Origin: Aromatoleum diolicum
GTDB lineage: Bacteria; Pseudomonadota; Gammaproteobacteria; Burkholderiales; Rhodocyclaceae
Reading direction: 5' to 3'
NCBI RefSeq assembly: GCF_012910955.1
Contig: NZ_WTVQ01000015.1
Span: 1 to 64,000, forward strand
Length of the DNA stretch: 64,000 nucleotides
How positions within the stretch are numbered: the stretch's first letter is position 1; each line of letters opens with the position of its first letter. Positions 45,938 through 55,019 of the stretch are shown here, one piece after another. The notes beneath the pieces were generated by a model, which saw only the letters and a list, made by a program, of their open reading frames with translations, was not told the DNA's origin and searched no databases. Both the position numbers and the translations under genes were made by a program.

Positions 45938-46702
45938 TCAGAAGTCCGCGATGGCCGGCACGGCCGACATCACCAGGTACGCCCCGATCAGCATCAGCAC
46001 GAGGAATACGATGCGTCGCATCGTCCGTGCGGCGAGCGGTGGCGGGTAGCGGCGGCCGATCACGGTCGCGAGCGCGACGACCGGCACCGCGACGGCGGCG
46101 AGCGTCCAGATCTCGCCATCCAGACGTCCCTGCACGCCGAGATACAGCGAACGTGTCCCGGACGTGATCGTAAACAACAACAGCAGCATGTTGCGAACGG
46201 CGACCGGCTCCATCGGCTGACGATAGAACTGGAAAATCAGCGGCGGACCGGCGACGCCGAACAGGCCACCGCTCAGGCCGGAGAAGAAACCGCTCGCGGC
46301 GAAGCTGAAATCGGACGAACGCTCGTCGAGCTGCACCGGGCGCAGCGCGAAGCCGATGCTGCCCTGCACGATGACGATGCCGAGAAGGAGCTGCAGCACG
46401 CCGGCCGCGGCGCTGCTCAGGTACTCGAGCAGCAGCACGCCGGTGACGATCGCCGGCAGGATACCGACGCTCGCCGCCCGCGCCGCCCGCCAGTCGATGT
46501 CGTGCAGCCGCCCCGGCAACGCGACGACACTGTTCGTCAGCGTCACCAGGCTCACGACCGCGGCGACCGTCGCCACCGACGCGAGATGCATGCCGCTGGT
46601 CGCGCCCATCACGATCATCCCCAGCCCGAAGCCGGTAACGGTCTGAAAATAGGTGGCGACCGCGATCACCAGGATCAGCGGCAGCAGGGTCTCGGCGTTC
46701 AT
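45938..46702 (-). CDS. tauE: TauE/SafE-family (DUF81) sulfite exporter
   Basis: A 254-residue inner-membrane protein with about eight hydrophobic segments in two halves. The N-terminal half contains TGFGLGMIVMG and the second half ASGFFSGLSGGLFGVAGPPLIFQF, the duplicated TauE/SafE motif. In Cupriavidus, TauE exports sulfite made by Xsc. Its ATG begins one base after the pta stop (TGAGATG), so the two are translationally coupled. That places export of the sulfur product with conversion of the carbon product, supporting a sulfonate role over a generic anion exporter. Confidence 0.85.
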   Translation of the reverse strand: MNAETLLPLILVIAVATYFQTVTGFGLGMIVMGATSGMHLASVATVAAVVSLVTLTNSVVALPGRLHDIDWRAARAASVGILPAIVTGVLLLEYLSSAAAGVLQLLLGIVIVQGSIGFALRPVQLDERSSDFSFAASGFFSGLSGGLFGVAGPPLIFQFYRQPMEPVAVRNMLLLLFTITSGTRSLYLGVQGRLDGEIWTLAAVAVPVVALATVIGRRYPPPLAARTMRRIVFLVLMLIGAYLVMSAVPAIADF

Positions 46703-46703
46703 C

Positions 46704-47738
46704 TCACACGGGCGCGGCGCATTGGTCGGACAGGCAGTGTGCGGCCGCCTGCGCCTGCACGACAGTAACCGCGATCACATAGAACACGTCTTCGGCACTG
46801 CAGCCGCGCGACAGGTCGTTCGCCGGCTTCGCGAGCCCTTGCAACAGCGGCCCGATCGCAACCGCGCCGCCGACGCGCTCGGCGAGTTTGTAGCCGATAT
46901 TGCCCGCTTCGAGGTTCGGGAAGATCAGCACGTTGGCCCTGCCCTTCACCTGCGAGTCCGGCAGCTTGCGGTTCGCGATCTCGGCGACGATCGCCGCGTC
47001 GAGCTGCACGTCGCCGTCGATCGCGAGCGCCGGGCGCATTTCCTTCACCCGCCGTGCGGCCTCCACCACCTTGTCGACCGCCGCGTGCCTGGCGCTGCCG
47101 CTCGTCGAGAACGACAGCATCGCCACGCGCGGCTCTTCCATCAGCAGATTGCGCGCGCTGTCAGCGGCCGCCATCGCGATCTCGGACAACTCTATCGCGT
47201 CCGGATCGACCACCAGCCCGCAGTCGGAGAAGATCAGCCCGCCCTTGAGGCTGTGGAAAGGCTCGCACAGCATCATCAGGAAGAAGCTCGACACCAGCTT
47301 GAACGACTTGTTCAGGCCGATGATCTGGATCGCATTGCGCACCACGTCGGCCGTCGTGCGCACCGCCCCCGACACCGAGCCGTCCGCATGACCGAGCCGC
47401 ACCATCAGGTTCGCGAAACACAGCGGATCGAGCACCTCGCGCTGTGCCTGCGCCAAGGTCATGCCCTTGTGTGCGCGTAGCCGCAGCAGTTCCTGCACGA
47501 AATCCGGCGTCAGGTGCGAGCGGGCGGGATCGACCACCTCCATGCCCGCCAGCTCGATGCCTTCCCGGTACGCGCAACTCTCGATCGCCGCACGATTGCC
47601 GGCGAGGATGATCTTCGCCGTCCCCTCGCGTGTCGCCCGCAACGCCGCCTGCAGCACCCGCGGGTCGTCGCCTTCGCTCAGCACGATGCGCCGCGGCGCT
47701 GCCCGCGCGCTGTCGATGATCCGATTGATTGCTCTCAT
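46704..47738 (-). CDS. pta: Phosphate acetyltransferase
   Basis: A short-form Pta of 344 residues without the N-terminal DRTGG-type regulatory domains. It begins RRIVLSEGDDPRVLQAA and contains VRLGHADGSVSGAV (active-site region), MLSFSTSGSARH and FPNLEAGNIGYKLAERVGGA. It converts acetyl phosphate from Xsc to acetyl-CoA. It is encoded with tauE, next to iclR, and its promoter has the same layout as that of xsc. No strong ribosome site is visible before ATG 47738, and an intrinsic terminator lies 12-56 bases upstream in the leader, hinting at extra control. Confidence 0.9.
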   Translation of the reverse strand: MRAINRIIDSARAAPRRIVLSEGDDPRVLQAALRATREGTAKIILAGNRAAIESCAYREGIELAGMEVVDPARSHLTPDFVQELLRLRAHKGMTLAQAQREVLDPLCFANLMVRLGHADGSVSGAVRTTADVVRNAIQIIGLNKSFKLVSSFFLMMLCEPFHSLKGGLIFSDCGLVVDPDAIELSEIAMAAADSARNLLMEEPRVAMLSFSTSGSARHAAVDKVVEAARRVKEMRPALAIDGDVQLDAAIVAEIANRKLPDSQVKGRANVLIFPNLEAGNIGYKLAERVGGAVAIGPLLQGLAKPANDLSRGCSAEDVFYVIAVTVVQAQAAAHCLSDQCAAPV

Positions 47739-47749
47739 TCTGTTCACCC

Positions 47750-47794
47750 AAAAAAATTGCCGGAACCGAAGGGGTAGGAGGGGTCGGTTCCGGC
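47750..47794 (-). terminator. Intrinsic terminator/attenuator in the pta leader
   Basis: On the minus strand an 11-bp perfect stem (47794-47784 with 47769-47759, GCCGGAACCGA type) with a 14-base C-rich loop is followed by AA and T7 (47756-47750). It lies between the pta promoter and the pta ATG. A further small hairpin (AACCCCG/CGGGGTT, about 47803-47825) precedes it and could compete in folding. Confidence 0.65.
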
Positions 47795-47924
47795 GAAGTC
47801 GCAACCCCGGGGGTAAACGGGGTTGAGGAGGGATGCTCGAATCCACGCTACGTTTGTCGGGCGGTACGTGGCGGTCTTGTGCGCTCAACTGGGTTCGCCC
47901 GCCGCGAACACATTTAATCTTATT

Positions 47925-47989
47925 CGGTACAATTTGTTCCGATATTCGAAACGTGAACGAACTCTAGAGCGACAGATACAAAACGTCAA
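47925..47989 (-). promoter_or_regulatory. pta-tauE promoter with IclR-type palindrome
   Basis: On the minus strand, TTGACG (47989-47984), 17 bp, TAGAGT (47966-47961), then 19 bp further the palindrome CGGTAC-AATTT-GTTCCG (plus-strand reading, 47925-47941). It matches the tauX and xsc promoters in order and spacing. Confidence 0.75.
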
Positions 47990-48007
47990 CACAAAAATTA
48001 CAGAAAA

Positions 48008-48024
48008 CGGTACGATTTGTACCT
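48008..48024 (+). promoter_or_regulatory. IclR-type palindrome before the iclR gene
   Basis: CGGTAC-GATTT-GTACCT, 30 bases before the iclR ATG and upstream of the pta -35. A candidate -10 (TACGAT, 48011-48016) lies inside it, so autorepression is likely. Confidence 0.6.
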
Positions 48025-48053
48025 TAAATAGAAATTTCAACGAGGAGCCTGCG

Positions 48054-48902
48054 ATGAACGAGCCTCACCCTCTTCGGTCGGAACCCGGAAAGATCGACGG
48101 GGACACGCCCACGATGCGGCTATTCGGGCTTCTCGAAGTGATCGCGGAGAAGGATCAATTCTTTTCCCTGCAGGGTCTGGTCGAGGAAACGGGTCTGCCG
48201 AAACCGACCCTGCACCGCATGTTGCAGCAGCTCGAAAGCGCCGGCATGCTCCAGCGCGACGGCGACGGCCGCCAGTACAGCACCGGCGTGCGGCTGCGAC
48301 GCCTCGCCGAGAACCTGCTCCTCAACAACACGATGCATGGCGCCCGCCACGTCGTGCTGCGACAACTCGTCGAGGAAGTCGGCGAAAGCGGCAACCTCAC
48401 CGCGTTCAACGGCAGCGAAGTGGTCTATCTCGACCGTGTCGAAACCGCAGCGCCGCTGCGCTTCTACCTGCATCCCGGTTCGAAGGTGCCGGCGCACTGC
48501 TCCGCCACCGGCAAACTGTTTCTCGCGCAGATGACGCCGGCACAGCGTCGCCGCCTCCTCGCCCATATGCCGCTGGAACGCTTCACGGCGAACACGATCA
48601 CCGACTTCGAGGCGCTCGAGCGCGAAATCGAGACCGTCAAGCGCAACGGCTACGCGCTCGACAACGAGGAATTCCTGCCCGGCCTGCTGTGCGTCGCCGT
48701 ACTCGTTCCGGTCAAGCATGGGCATTCCAATATCGGCATCGCGATTCAGGCGCCCATCATGCGTCTGACGGCCGACAAGGCGCTCCACTTCCTGCCCGCG
48801 CTGCAACGCGCCGCACAGGCGCTCGCCAATATCGAAATGGAGGCCACCGTTACACACGGCACTGACGAGGAGCTCGACGCCCCCCGTCAGGCACGGCGCT
48901 GA
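48054..48902 (+). CDS. IclR-family regulator of the sulfonate genes
   Basis: A 282-residue regulator. An N-terminal winged helix (about residues 20-80, LVEETGLPKPTLHRMLQQLESAGML) is followed by the IclR effector domain (HPGSKVPAHCSATGKLFLAQM, FEALEREIETVKRNGYALDNEEFLPGLLCVAVLV). It diverges from pta. Three catabolic promoters and its own carry the same palindrome type, so it is the prime candidate for their regulator, perhaps responding to taurine, sulfoacetaldehyde or acetyl phosphate. GAGGAG precedes ATG 48054; the longer upstream frame crosses the promoter and is rejected. Known taurine regulators are usually MocR-type TauR, so an IclR protein here is uncommon. Confidence 0.85.
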   Translation: MNEPHPLRSEPGKIDGDTPTMRLFGLLEVIAEKDQFFSLQGLVEETGLPKPTLHRMLQQLESAGMLQRDGDGRQYSTGVRLRRLAENLLLNNTMHGARHVVLRQLVEEVGESGNLTAFNGSEVVYLDRVETAAPLRFYLHPGSKVPAHCSATGKLFLAQMTPAQRRRLLAHMPLERFTANTITDFEALEREIETVKRNGYALDNEEFLPGLLCVAVLVPVKHGHSNIGIAIQAPIMRLTADKALHFLPALQRAAQALANIEMEATVTHGTDEELDAPRQARR

Positions 48903-48930
48903 ATTCGCGGCGGCCGCAAACCGCGCCCGA

Positions 48931-50400
48931 TCAGCCGCCGGCGCGGCCAGGCGCCGTCCGCGCGGCGGCCACGCCCCCGCTCTCGGTCGGTCCCCAGCCG
49001 CCCCCCAGCGCGCGCACCAGTCCGACCGTCGCCTGGTATTGCGCCGCACGCACCTGCAGGGCCTCGCGCCGGTTGCGCAATTCGCTGCGCCGCGCGTCCA
49101 GCAGGTCGAGTTGACTGACGAGGCCGTTGCGATAGCGCACGTCCGACAACACCGTCGCGCGGCTCGCCGACGCGACGGCACGTGACTGGGCCTCGCCCTG
49201 ATCGGCGAGCAGCCGCAAGGACGACAGCTGGTCTTCGACGTCCTTGAACGCGACCAGCACCTGCTCGCGGTAGCCGGCGAGCGCGGCATCGAGTTCCGCG
49301 TTCGCATTGCGCACCCCGGCGTCGCGCCGGCCGCCGTCGAGGATCGGAAGCGACAACAGGGCGCCGATGCCCCAGGAGCGCGCCGACCACTTGAAGAGAT
49401 CGCCCAGATCAGGCGACGCGAAGCCGCCCGAGCCGGTCAGCGCAATGTTCGGGAACCACGCGGCCTGCGCGACGCCGACACGCGCCTGGGCCGCGAGCAT
49501 CGACTGGCGGGCGGCGGCGATGTCGGGGCGGCGCACGAGCACCGTACTCGGTACGCCGGCCGGGATCACTGGCAGCGCGGTGCGCCAGTCGGCGACGTCG
49601 AGGCGGAAGTCGGATGCCGCGTCGCCGACCAGCACCGCGAGCGCATGTTCGAGCTCGGCGCGGCGGCGATCGAGACCCAGCGCGTCCGACTCGGTCGCGG
49701 CGAGTTCGGTGCGCACGCGCGCGACATCGAGTTCGGCGATGTCGCCGGCTTCGAAGCGGCGTTCGGTGAGCGCCAGCGTGTCGCGATAAGCGCCGACCGT
49801 CTCGCGCACCAGCGCCCGCTCGGCGTCGAGCGCGCGCACGGCGAGGTAGCCGCGCGCGACGTCGGCCTGCACGACGAGCCGCGCGCTGTGCAGCAAGGCT
49901 GCGCGGCTGTCGGCATCGAGCGCGGCCGCGTTGCTCGCCTGCGCAAGGCGCCCGAAGAGGTCGAGCTCCCACGAGAAGTTCGCCCCGGCGCGGACCAGCG
50001 TGCCGGCGGCGCCGGACGCGTTCGCGAGCGCCCCTCCCTGGCGCGTGACGTCGGCGCCGACGCCGACCTGGATCGAGCGATCGGCGTCGGTCGCCTGCAG
50101 CAGCGCACGCGACTGCGCAAGCCGGGCGGCGGCGATCTGGATGCTGTTGTTGCGTTCCAGCGCACGGTCAACCAGTCCGTCCAGCACCGGATCGGCAAAG
50201 GCTTTCCACCACGTCCCGTCGGACGGTGCATCGGCCGGCGCCACCGCCTGCGTCCAGCGGCCGTCACCTTCCTTGAAGGCCGCAGGTGCCGTCGGCAAGG
50301 CGGCGGGATCGATCGCCGGGGCGGAGGCGCAACCTGCCAGCACGAGGGCGACGAGGAGCGGCGCAAGCGCGGTGCGCAGCGGATTGTTCAGCAATGTCAT
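48931..50400 (-). CDS. Outer-membrane efflux lipoprotein (NodT/OprN family)
   Basis: A 489-residue TolC-like factor. A lipoprotein signal ends LVLAGC with the lipidated cysteine at residue 24. Two homologous coiled-coil halves follow (RALERNNSIQIAAARLAQSRA near the start, and RPDIAAARQSMLAAQARVGVAQAAWFP in the second). It provides the outer-membrane exit for the RND pump encoded upstream. ATG 50400 has GAGG 8 bases before it; an ATG at 50445 overlapping the pump stop has no ribosome site. The gene ends 29 bp from the convergent iclR stop. Confidence 0.88.
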   Translation of the reverse strand: MTLLNNPLRTALAPLLVALVLAGCASAPAIDPAALPTAPAAFKEGDGRWTQAVAPADAPSDGTWWKAFADPVLDGLVDRALERNNSIQIAAARLAQSRALLQATDADRSIQVGVGADVTRQGGALANASGAAGTLVRAGANFSWELDLFGRLAQASNAAALDADSRAALLHSARLVVQADVARGYLAVRALDAERALVRETVGAYRDTLALTERRFEAGDIAELDVARVRTELAATESDALGLDRRRAELEHALAVLVGDAASDFRLDVADWRTALPVIPAGVPSTVLVRRPDIAAARQSMLAAQARVGVAQAAWFPNIALTGSGGFASPDLGDLFKWSARSWGIGALLSLPILDGGRRDAGVRNANAELDAALAGYREQVLVAFKDVEDQLSSLRLLADQGEAQSRAVASASRATVLSDVRYRNGLVSQLDLLDARRSELRNRREALQVRAAQYQATVGLVRALGGGWGPTESGGVAAARTAPGRAGG

Positions 50401-50441
50401 GTCGATGTCCTCAATTCTGTTCGACGTTTGTTCGCGCCTGC

Positions 50442-53400
50442 TCATTCGTGATGCGAGCGCGGTGCCGCGAGCCCGGGCACGGTCGCTGCGCCGCCCGTCG
50501 CGGGCGAGCCGGCGAAGGCTTCGAGATGCGGGATCTCGCCGTGCAGCTTCAGCGCGCGATTGCCGCCGAGCCGGCGCAGCAGCACGTAGAACACCGGCGT
50601 CAGGAAGAGCCCGAAGGCGGTCACGCCGATCATGCCGGCGAACACCGCGACACCCATCGCGCTGCGCATCTCGGCGCCGGCGCCGGTCGACAGCACCAGC
50701 GGCAGCACCCCCATGACGAAGGCGAGCGAGGTCATGAGGATCGGGCGCAGGCGCAGGCGGCTCGCCTCGATCGCCGCCTGGATCGGCGTGCGGCCGGCGA
50801 ACTCCAGCTCACGGGCGAACTCGACGATCAGGATCGCGTTCTTCGCCGACAGCCCGACCAGCACGATCAGGCCGATCTGCGTGAACACGTTGTTGTCGCC
50901 GCCCGACAGCCACACGCCGGTCATCGCCGCGAGCAGGCCCATCGGCACGATCAGGATGATCGCCAGCGGCAGCGTCAGGCTCTCGTACTGCGCGGCGAGC
51001 ACCAGGAACACCAGCAGGATCGCAAGCGGGAACACCCACACCGCCGAGTTGCCGGCGAGGATCTCCTGGTAGGTGAGCTCGGTCCACTCGAGGCTGATGC
51101 CCTGCGGCAGGGTTTCGGCGGCGATGCGTTCGACCGCCTCGCGCGCCTGCCCCGACGAAAAGCCGGGCGCCGGTGCGCCGCTGATGTCGGCCGAGAGGAA
51201 GCCGTTGTAGCGCATCGCGCGCTCCGGGCCGAAACTCGATTCGATGTTCATCAGCGCCGACAGCGGCACCATCTCGCCGGTCTGCGAGCGCACCTTGAGC
51301 AGGCCGACGTCTTCGGCGCGGGCGCGGAACGGGGCGTCGGCCTGCACGCGCACCGAATAGGTCCGGCCGAAGCGGTTGAAGTCGTTCACGTACAGGCTGC
51401 CGAGGTAGATCTGCATCGTGTCGAAGACTTCGGTGACCGGGATGCCCAGCTGGCGCGCGCGCGTGCGGTCGATGTCGGCATAGAGCTGCGGCACGTTCAC
51501 CTGGTAGCTGGAGAACAGGCCTGCGAGCTCGGGCGCCTTGGAGGCTTTCGCGAGGAAGGCCTTGGTCGCGGCGTCGAGCGCCTCGTAGCCGAGCGAGGCG
51601 CGGTCTTCGAGCTGCAGCTTGAAGCCGCCGGTCGTCCCCAGTCCCTGCACCGGCGGCGGCGGGAACATCACGATGAAGGCGTCCTCGATGCCGGCGAACT
51701 TCTTGTTCAGCTCCATCGCGATCGCACCTGCACTCAGCGCCTCGCCCTTGCGCTCGGCGAAAGGCTTGAGCGGCGTGAACACGATCCCCGAGTTCGAGCT
51801 GTTGGTGAAGCCGTTGATCGACAGGCCCGGGAAAGCGACGGCGTGTTCGACGCCCGGCTGCGCCAGCGCGATCTCGCCCATGCGGCGGATCACCGCCTCG
51901 GTGCGGTCGAGCGTCGCGCCGTCGGGCAGTTGCGCGAAGCCGATCAGGTACTGCTTGTCCTGCGCCGGCACGAAGCCGCCCGGCACTGCCTTGAAGAGTC
52001 CCACCGTCAGCCCGACGAGCCCGAGGTACACCGCCATCATCACCGCCTTGCGCCCGATCGCGCCGCGCACGCCGCCGCCGTAGGCTTCCGCGCCGCGACG
52101 GAAGGTGCGGTTGAAGGCGCCGAAGAAGCGGCCGAAGACCTTGTCCATGCCGCGCGTCAGCGCGTCCTTCGGCGCGTCGTGCCCTCGCAGCAACAGCGCA
52201 GACAGCGCCGGCGACAAGGTCAGCGAATTGATCGCCGAGATCACTGTCGACATCGCGATCGTCAGCGCGAACTGCTTGTAGAACTGGCCGCTGAGACCGG
52301 TGATGAAGGCGAGCGGCACGAACACCGCGATCAGCACCAGCGCGATCGCGATGATCGGGCCGGAGACTTCGCGCATCGCGCGGTAGGTCGCTTCGCGCGG
52401 CGTAAGCCCCGCCTCGATGTTGCGCTCGACGTTCTCGACGACGACGATCGCGTCATCGACGACGATGCCGATCGCGAGCACCAGGCCGAAGAGGCTCAGC
52501 GCGTTGATCGAGAAGCCGAAGAGATGCATCACCGCGAACGTGCCGACGATCGACACCGGCACCGCCAGCAGCGGGATGATCGACGCGCGCCAGGTCTGCA
52601 GGAACAGGATCACGACGAGCACGACCAGCGCGACCGCTTCGAGCAGGGTCTTCACCACGGCTTCGATCGACGCGCGCACGAACTGCGTCGTGTCATAGAC
52701 GATCTCGTAATCGACACCTTCGGGCATGTGCTGCTTCAACTGCTGCATCGTCTCGCGGACGTGGTCGGAGATCTCGATCGCGTTGGAGCCCGGCGCCTGG
52801 AACACCGGAATCGCGACCGCGTCCTTGTTGTCGAGCAAGGAGCGCAGCGCGTATTCGGACGCACCCAGCTCGATGCGGCCGAGATCACGCAGGCGCGTCA
52901 CCGCGCCATCCGCACCGGTACGCACGATGATGTCGCCGAACTCATCCTCGCTCTGCAGGCGCCCGCGGGCATTCACCGACAGCTGCAGATCGATGCCGGG
53001 CAGGCCGGGCGAGGCGCCGACCACGCCGGCCGCGGCCTGCACGTTCTGCTCGCGAATCGCGCGCACCACGTCGCCCGCCGACAGGCCGCGCGCGGCGACT
53101 TTCTGCGGGTCGAGCCAGATGCGCATCGAATAGTCGCCGGAGCCGAAGAGCTGCACCTGGCCGACGCCGTCGATGCGCGCGAGACGATCCTTGACGTTGA
53201 GCAGCGCGTAGTTGCGCAGGTAGGTCATGTCGTAGCGGCCGTTCGGCGACAGCAAATGCACGACCATCGTCAGGTCGGGCGAGCTCTTGACCGTCGTCAC
53301 GCCGAGGCGGCGCACCTCCTCCGGCAGGCGCGGTTCGGCCTGCGCGACGCGGTTCTGCACCAGCTGCTGCGCCTTGTCCGGGTCGGTGCCGAGGCGGAAG

Positions 53401-53684
53401 GTAACGGTCAGCGTCATCAGGCCGTCGGTCGTCGCCTGGCTGCCCATGTAGAGCATGCCTTCGACGCCGTTGATCGCTTCCTCGAGCGGCGTCGCCACCG
53501 TTTCGGCGATCACCTTGGGGTTGGCGCCGGGATACTGGGCGCGCACGACGACCGATGGCGGCACGACTTCCGGGTACTCGGAGATCGGCAGCACGCGCAG
53601 CGCCAGCAGGCCGGAGACGAGCATCAGCAGCGACAGCACGCCGGCAAAGATCGGGCGGTCGATGAAGAATCGGGACAGATTCAT
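50442..53684 (-). CDS. RND multidrug efflux transporter (MexF/BpeF-like, HAE1)
   Basis: An inner-membrane pump of 1080 residues with twelve helices and two large periplasmic loops. The N-terminus (FFIDRPIFAGVLSLLMLVSG), ANPKVIAETVATPLEEAINGVEG, the TM4 proton-relay aspartates (GIVVDDAIVVVENVE) and GLSAKNAILIVEFA are typical. The sequence looks closest to MexF/BpeF, pumps for chloramphenicol, trimethoprim, quinolones and solvents. It lies between the adaptor gene (25-bp gap) and the outer-membrane factor gene. Solvent or aromatic tolerance would suit the surrounding catabolism, but the cargo is not evident from sequence. Confidence 0.92.
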   Translation of the reverse strand: MNLSRFFIDRPIFAGVLSLLMLVSGLLALRVLPISEYPEVVPPSVVVRAQYPGANPKVIAETVATPLEEAINGVEGMLYMGSQATTDGLMTLTVTFRLGTDPDKAQQLVQNRVAQAEPRLPEEVRRLGVTTVKSSPDLTMVVHLLSPNGRYDMTYLRNYALLNVKDRLARIDGVGQVQLFGSGDYSMRIWLDPQKVAARGLSAGDVVRAIREQNVQAAAGVVGASPGLPGIDLQLSVNARGRLQSEDEFGDIIVRTGADGAVTRLRDLGRIELGASEYALRSLLDNKDAVAIPVFQAPGSNAIEISDHVRETMQQLKQHMPEGVDYEIVYDTTQFVRASIEAVVKTLLEAVALVVLVVILFLQTWRASIIPLLAVPVSIVGTFAVMHLFGFSINALSLFGLVLAIGIVVDDAIVVVENVERNIEAGLTPREATYRAMREVSGPIIAIALVLIAVFVPLAFITGLSGQFYKQFALTIAMSTVISAINSLTLSPALSALLLRGHDAPKDALTRGMDKVFGRFFGAFNRTFRRGAEAYGGGVRGAIGRKAVMMAVYLGLVGLTVGLFKAVPGGFVPAQDKQYLIGFAQLPDGATLDRTEAVIRRMGEIALAQPGVEHAVAFPGLSINGFTNSSNSGIVFTPLKPFAERKGEALSAGAIAMELNKKFAGIEDAFIVMFPPPPVQGLGTTGGFKLQLEDRASLGYEALDAATKAFLAKASKAPELAGLFSSYQVNVPQLYADIDRTRARQLGIPVTEVFDTMQIYLGSLYVNDFNRFGRTYSVRVQADAPFRARAEDVGLLKVRSQTGEMVPLSALMNIESSFGPERAMRYNGFLSADISGAPAPGFSSGQAREAVERIAAETLPQGISLEWTELTYQEILAGNSAVWVFPLAILLVFLVLAAQYESLTLPLAIILIVPMGLLAAMTGVWLSGGDNNVFTQIGLIVLVGLSAKNAILIVEFARELEFAGRTPIQAAIEASRLRLRPILMTSLAFVMGVLPLVLSTGAGAEMRSAMGVAVFAGMIGVTAFGLFLTPVFYVLLRRLGGNRALKLHGEIPHLEAFAGSPATGGAATVPGLAAPRSHHE

Positions 53685-53709
53685 GGTGGTGTCCTCGGTA
53701 GCGGGCGGG

Positions 53710-54948
53710 TCAGGATTGCGGCGCGCCGGCGGCACGCATGGCGCTTTCGGTGCGCCCCTCGGTACGCCCGTCCATCGCCACCGGCTGCGGCGCGACGAGT
53801 GCCCCCGGGCGGACGCGCTGCAAACCATTGACGACGATGCGCTCACCCGCCTGCAGACCGGCGGTCACGATGCGCAGCCCTTCGGCCGCGCCGCCGAGCG
53901 TCACCTCGCGGTACTCGGCCTTGCTGTCGGCGTCGACGACCAGCACGAACTTGCGGCTCTGGTCGGTGCCGACCGCGCGCTCGTCGATGAGCACCGCCGG
54001 GGCATTCGCGGTGCGCCCCATCCTCAGTTTCGCGAACTGCCCCGGCATCAGGCTGCCGTCCGGGTTGTCGAACACCGCACGCACGCGCACCGTGCCGCTG
54101 CGCGGATCGACCTGGTTGTCCACCAGTTGCAGGTGCCCCGCGAACGGCAACTCGGGAGTCGCGGCGGTCCCCATCTGCACCGGGATGCTGTCGAGCCGCG
54201 CCGCTTTCCCGTTCGCGTCGCGCAGGCCCTGCAGCGCACGGGTGACGATCTGCTCGTCGGCCTCGAAGCTCGCGTAGATCGGGCTAACGGACACCAGCGT
54301 CGTCAGCACCGGCGCCCCGGGACCGGCGGCGACGAGGTTGCCGACGGTGACGTCGAGCCGGCCCGCACGACCCGAAACCGGCGCGCGCACCTGCGTGTAA
54401 CCGAGATTCAGCCGCGCCGACTGCAGCGCGGCCTGGGCGGCGCGCAGCTCGGCCTCGGCGGCGCGCCGGGCGTTCGCGCGTTCCTCGAGTTCGCGCTCGG
54501 CGATCGCGCGCTGCTCCCACAGGCGCTGCGCACGGTCATGTTCGCTCGTCGTGAAGGCGACGCGCGCCTGCGCGGCGGCCACCTGCGCGGCGGCGCGATC
54601 GGCCTCTGCCGCATAGGGGGCGGGATCGATCGTGATCAGCAACTCGCCCGCCTTCACCAGCCCGCCCTCGCGAAAATGCACCGCCTGCACCGTGCCGGCG
54701 ACGCGCGAGCGGATGTCGACCCGCTCGACCGCTTCGAGCCGGCCGGAGAATTCGTCCCAGGTCGCCACCTCGCGCAGCGCGACGGTCGCAACCGACACCG
54801 GCGTCGCGGGCGGCGCGCCGGCGGACGGGTTCGCTTCGACCTGCGACGAGCGCAGGCCAAGGACGGTAGCAGAAACGGCGGTCAGGGCAGTGACGGCAAG
54901 GCCGGCGGCCCACAGCCGGCGGCGCTTCGAATGGCTCTCTGGGGACAT
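53710..54948 (-). CDS. RND efflux periplasmic adaptor (MexE/BpeE-like)
   Basis: A 412-residue membrane-fusion protein. An N-terminal hydrophobic segment (about residues 12-30) is followed by the split lipoyl domain (VDIRSRVAGTVQAVHFREGGLVKAGELL and LGYTQVRAPVSGRAGRLDV) around an alpha-hairpin of about 90 residues rich in Ala, Arg and Glu, then beta-barrel and membrane-proximal domains. It bridges the inner-membrane pump and outer-membrane channel. It is the first gene of the operon; AAGGAG lies 6 bases before the ATG. Confidence 0.9.
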   Translation of the reverse strand: MSPESHSKRRRLWAAGLAVTALTAVSATVLGLRSSQVEANPSAGAPPATPVSVATVALREVATWDEFSGRLEAVERVDIRSRVAGTVQAVHFREGGLVKAGELLITIDPAPYAAEADRAAAQVAAAQARVAFTTSEHDRAQRLWEQRAIAERELEERANARRAAEAELRAAQAALQSARLNLGYTQVRAPVSGRAGRLDVTVGNLVAAGPGAPVLTTLVSVSPIYASFEADEQIVTRALQGLRDANGKAARLDSIPVQMGTAATPELPFAGHLQLVDNQVDPRSGTVRVRAVFDNPDGSLMPGQFAKLRMGRTANAPAVLIDERAVGTDQSRKFVLVVDADSKAEYREVTLGGAAEGLRIVTAGLQAGERIVVNGLQRVRPGALVAPQPVAMDGRTEGRTESAMRAAGAPQS

Positions 54949-55019
54949 GGCAAACTCCTTTGTTTTGATTTGTTCCGACCTGCGCTCACAGGGGCGGGGG
55001 AACGGGAGGCATCCTAAAG

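Noticed and set aside
47850-47920. Leader peptide of about 21 codons upstream of the pta attenuator (minus strand)
   Set aside because: It has an ATG and a stop but no ribosome site and no run of a regulatory codon; too weak to call.
50286-53831. Open frame of 1181 codons on the plus strand
   Set aside because: Shadow of the RND pump gene; low-complexity His/Arg/Asp protein. The same applies to long plus-strand frames at 36848-39406, 41044-43608 and 21758-23701, and to the minus-strand frame at 24798-26579.
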